Positions 6,982 to 6,982 of a DNA stretch of 6,982 bases are shown in pieces. Each line of letters begins with the position of its first letter. Position 1 is the stretch's first letter. This DNA is from Alphaproteobacteria bacterium (GTDB lineage Bacteria > Pseudomonadota > Alphaproteobacteria > Micavibrionales > UBA2020): the NCBI GenBank assembly GCA_023136145.1, contig JAGLRU010000001.1, forward strand, positions 1-6,982, in the 5' to 3' direction. The translations under genes were made by a program, and so were the position numbers. The notes beneath the pieces were generated by a model. That model searched no databases and had not been told where the DNA came from. It worked only from the letters and a program-made list of their open reading frames with translations.

Positions 6982-6982
6982 G

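Noticed and set aside
1..6982. Promoters, terminators, tRNA or mobile-element ends
   Set aside because: The whole window is coding in one frame. I saw no inverted-repeat element ends, no tRNA-like cloverleaf and no hairpin followed by a T run that would be credible inside the gene.

Overview
The whole window is the interior of one very large protein gene on the minus strand. Read right to left in the frame whose codons occupy 1-3, 4-6 ... 6979-6981, I checked every codon and found no stop across 2,327 codons. Both ends are open, so neither the start, signal peptide, ribosome site and promoter nor the C-terminus, anchor and terminator is present. Residue numbers below count from the right edge (residue 1 = 6979-6981).

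Layout from N to C: end of a beta-propeller blade (6889-6981); C-terminal half of a fibronectin-III-like domain (6694-6888); N-terminal half of the next such domain (6481-6690); seven tandem propeller blades of 70-72 residues, each with a DxNGDG-type putative calcium loop (5002-6480); the matching C-terminal fibronectin-III-like half (4810-5001); four Ig-like/Big-type domains joined by D-x-T-x-P linkers (3442-4800); a W...NWS...VP module (3121-3441); two glycine-rich beta-helix-type units (1666-3120); a LamG/concanavalin-A-like domain (1042-1665); a third glycine-rich unit (421-1020); and a second W...NWS...VP module (1-420).

The composition (rich in Thr, Ser, Gly, Asp and Asn, only seven Cys, no membrane segment, repeated beta-sandwich, beta-propeller and beta-helix modules) is that of an exported surface or secreted giant protein, probably an adhesin, carbohydrate-binding scaffold or cell-envelope fibre. 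No catalytic domain is visible in this part. This module set, especially the NWS module, the glycine-rich YGxxTNPxxLGS units and the TTYYWRIxFYD fibronectin-like domain, resembles what I know from giant proteins of uncultured bacteria such as Omnitrophota. That assignment is a low-confidence inference.

The most interesting structure is the nesting. A complete seven-blade propeller appears to sit in the middle of a fibronectin-III-like domain, and the remnants at the right edge suggest that the same arrangement occurred once before. A LamG domain is likewise lodged between glycine-rich units. Base composition changes sharply between paralogous modules, suggesting assembly from parts of different age or origin. 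No RNA gene, mobile element, CRISPR array or second gene is supported.
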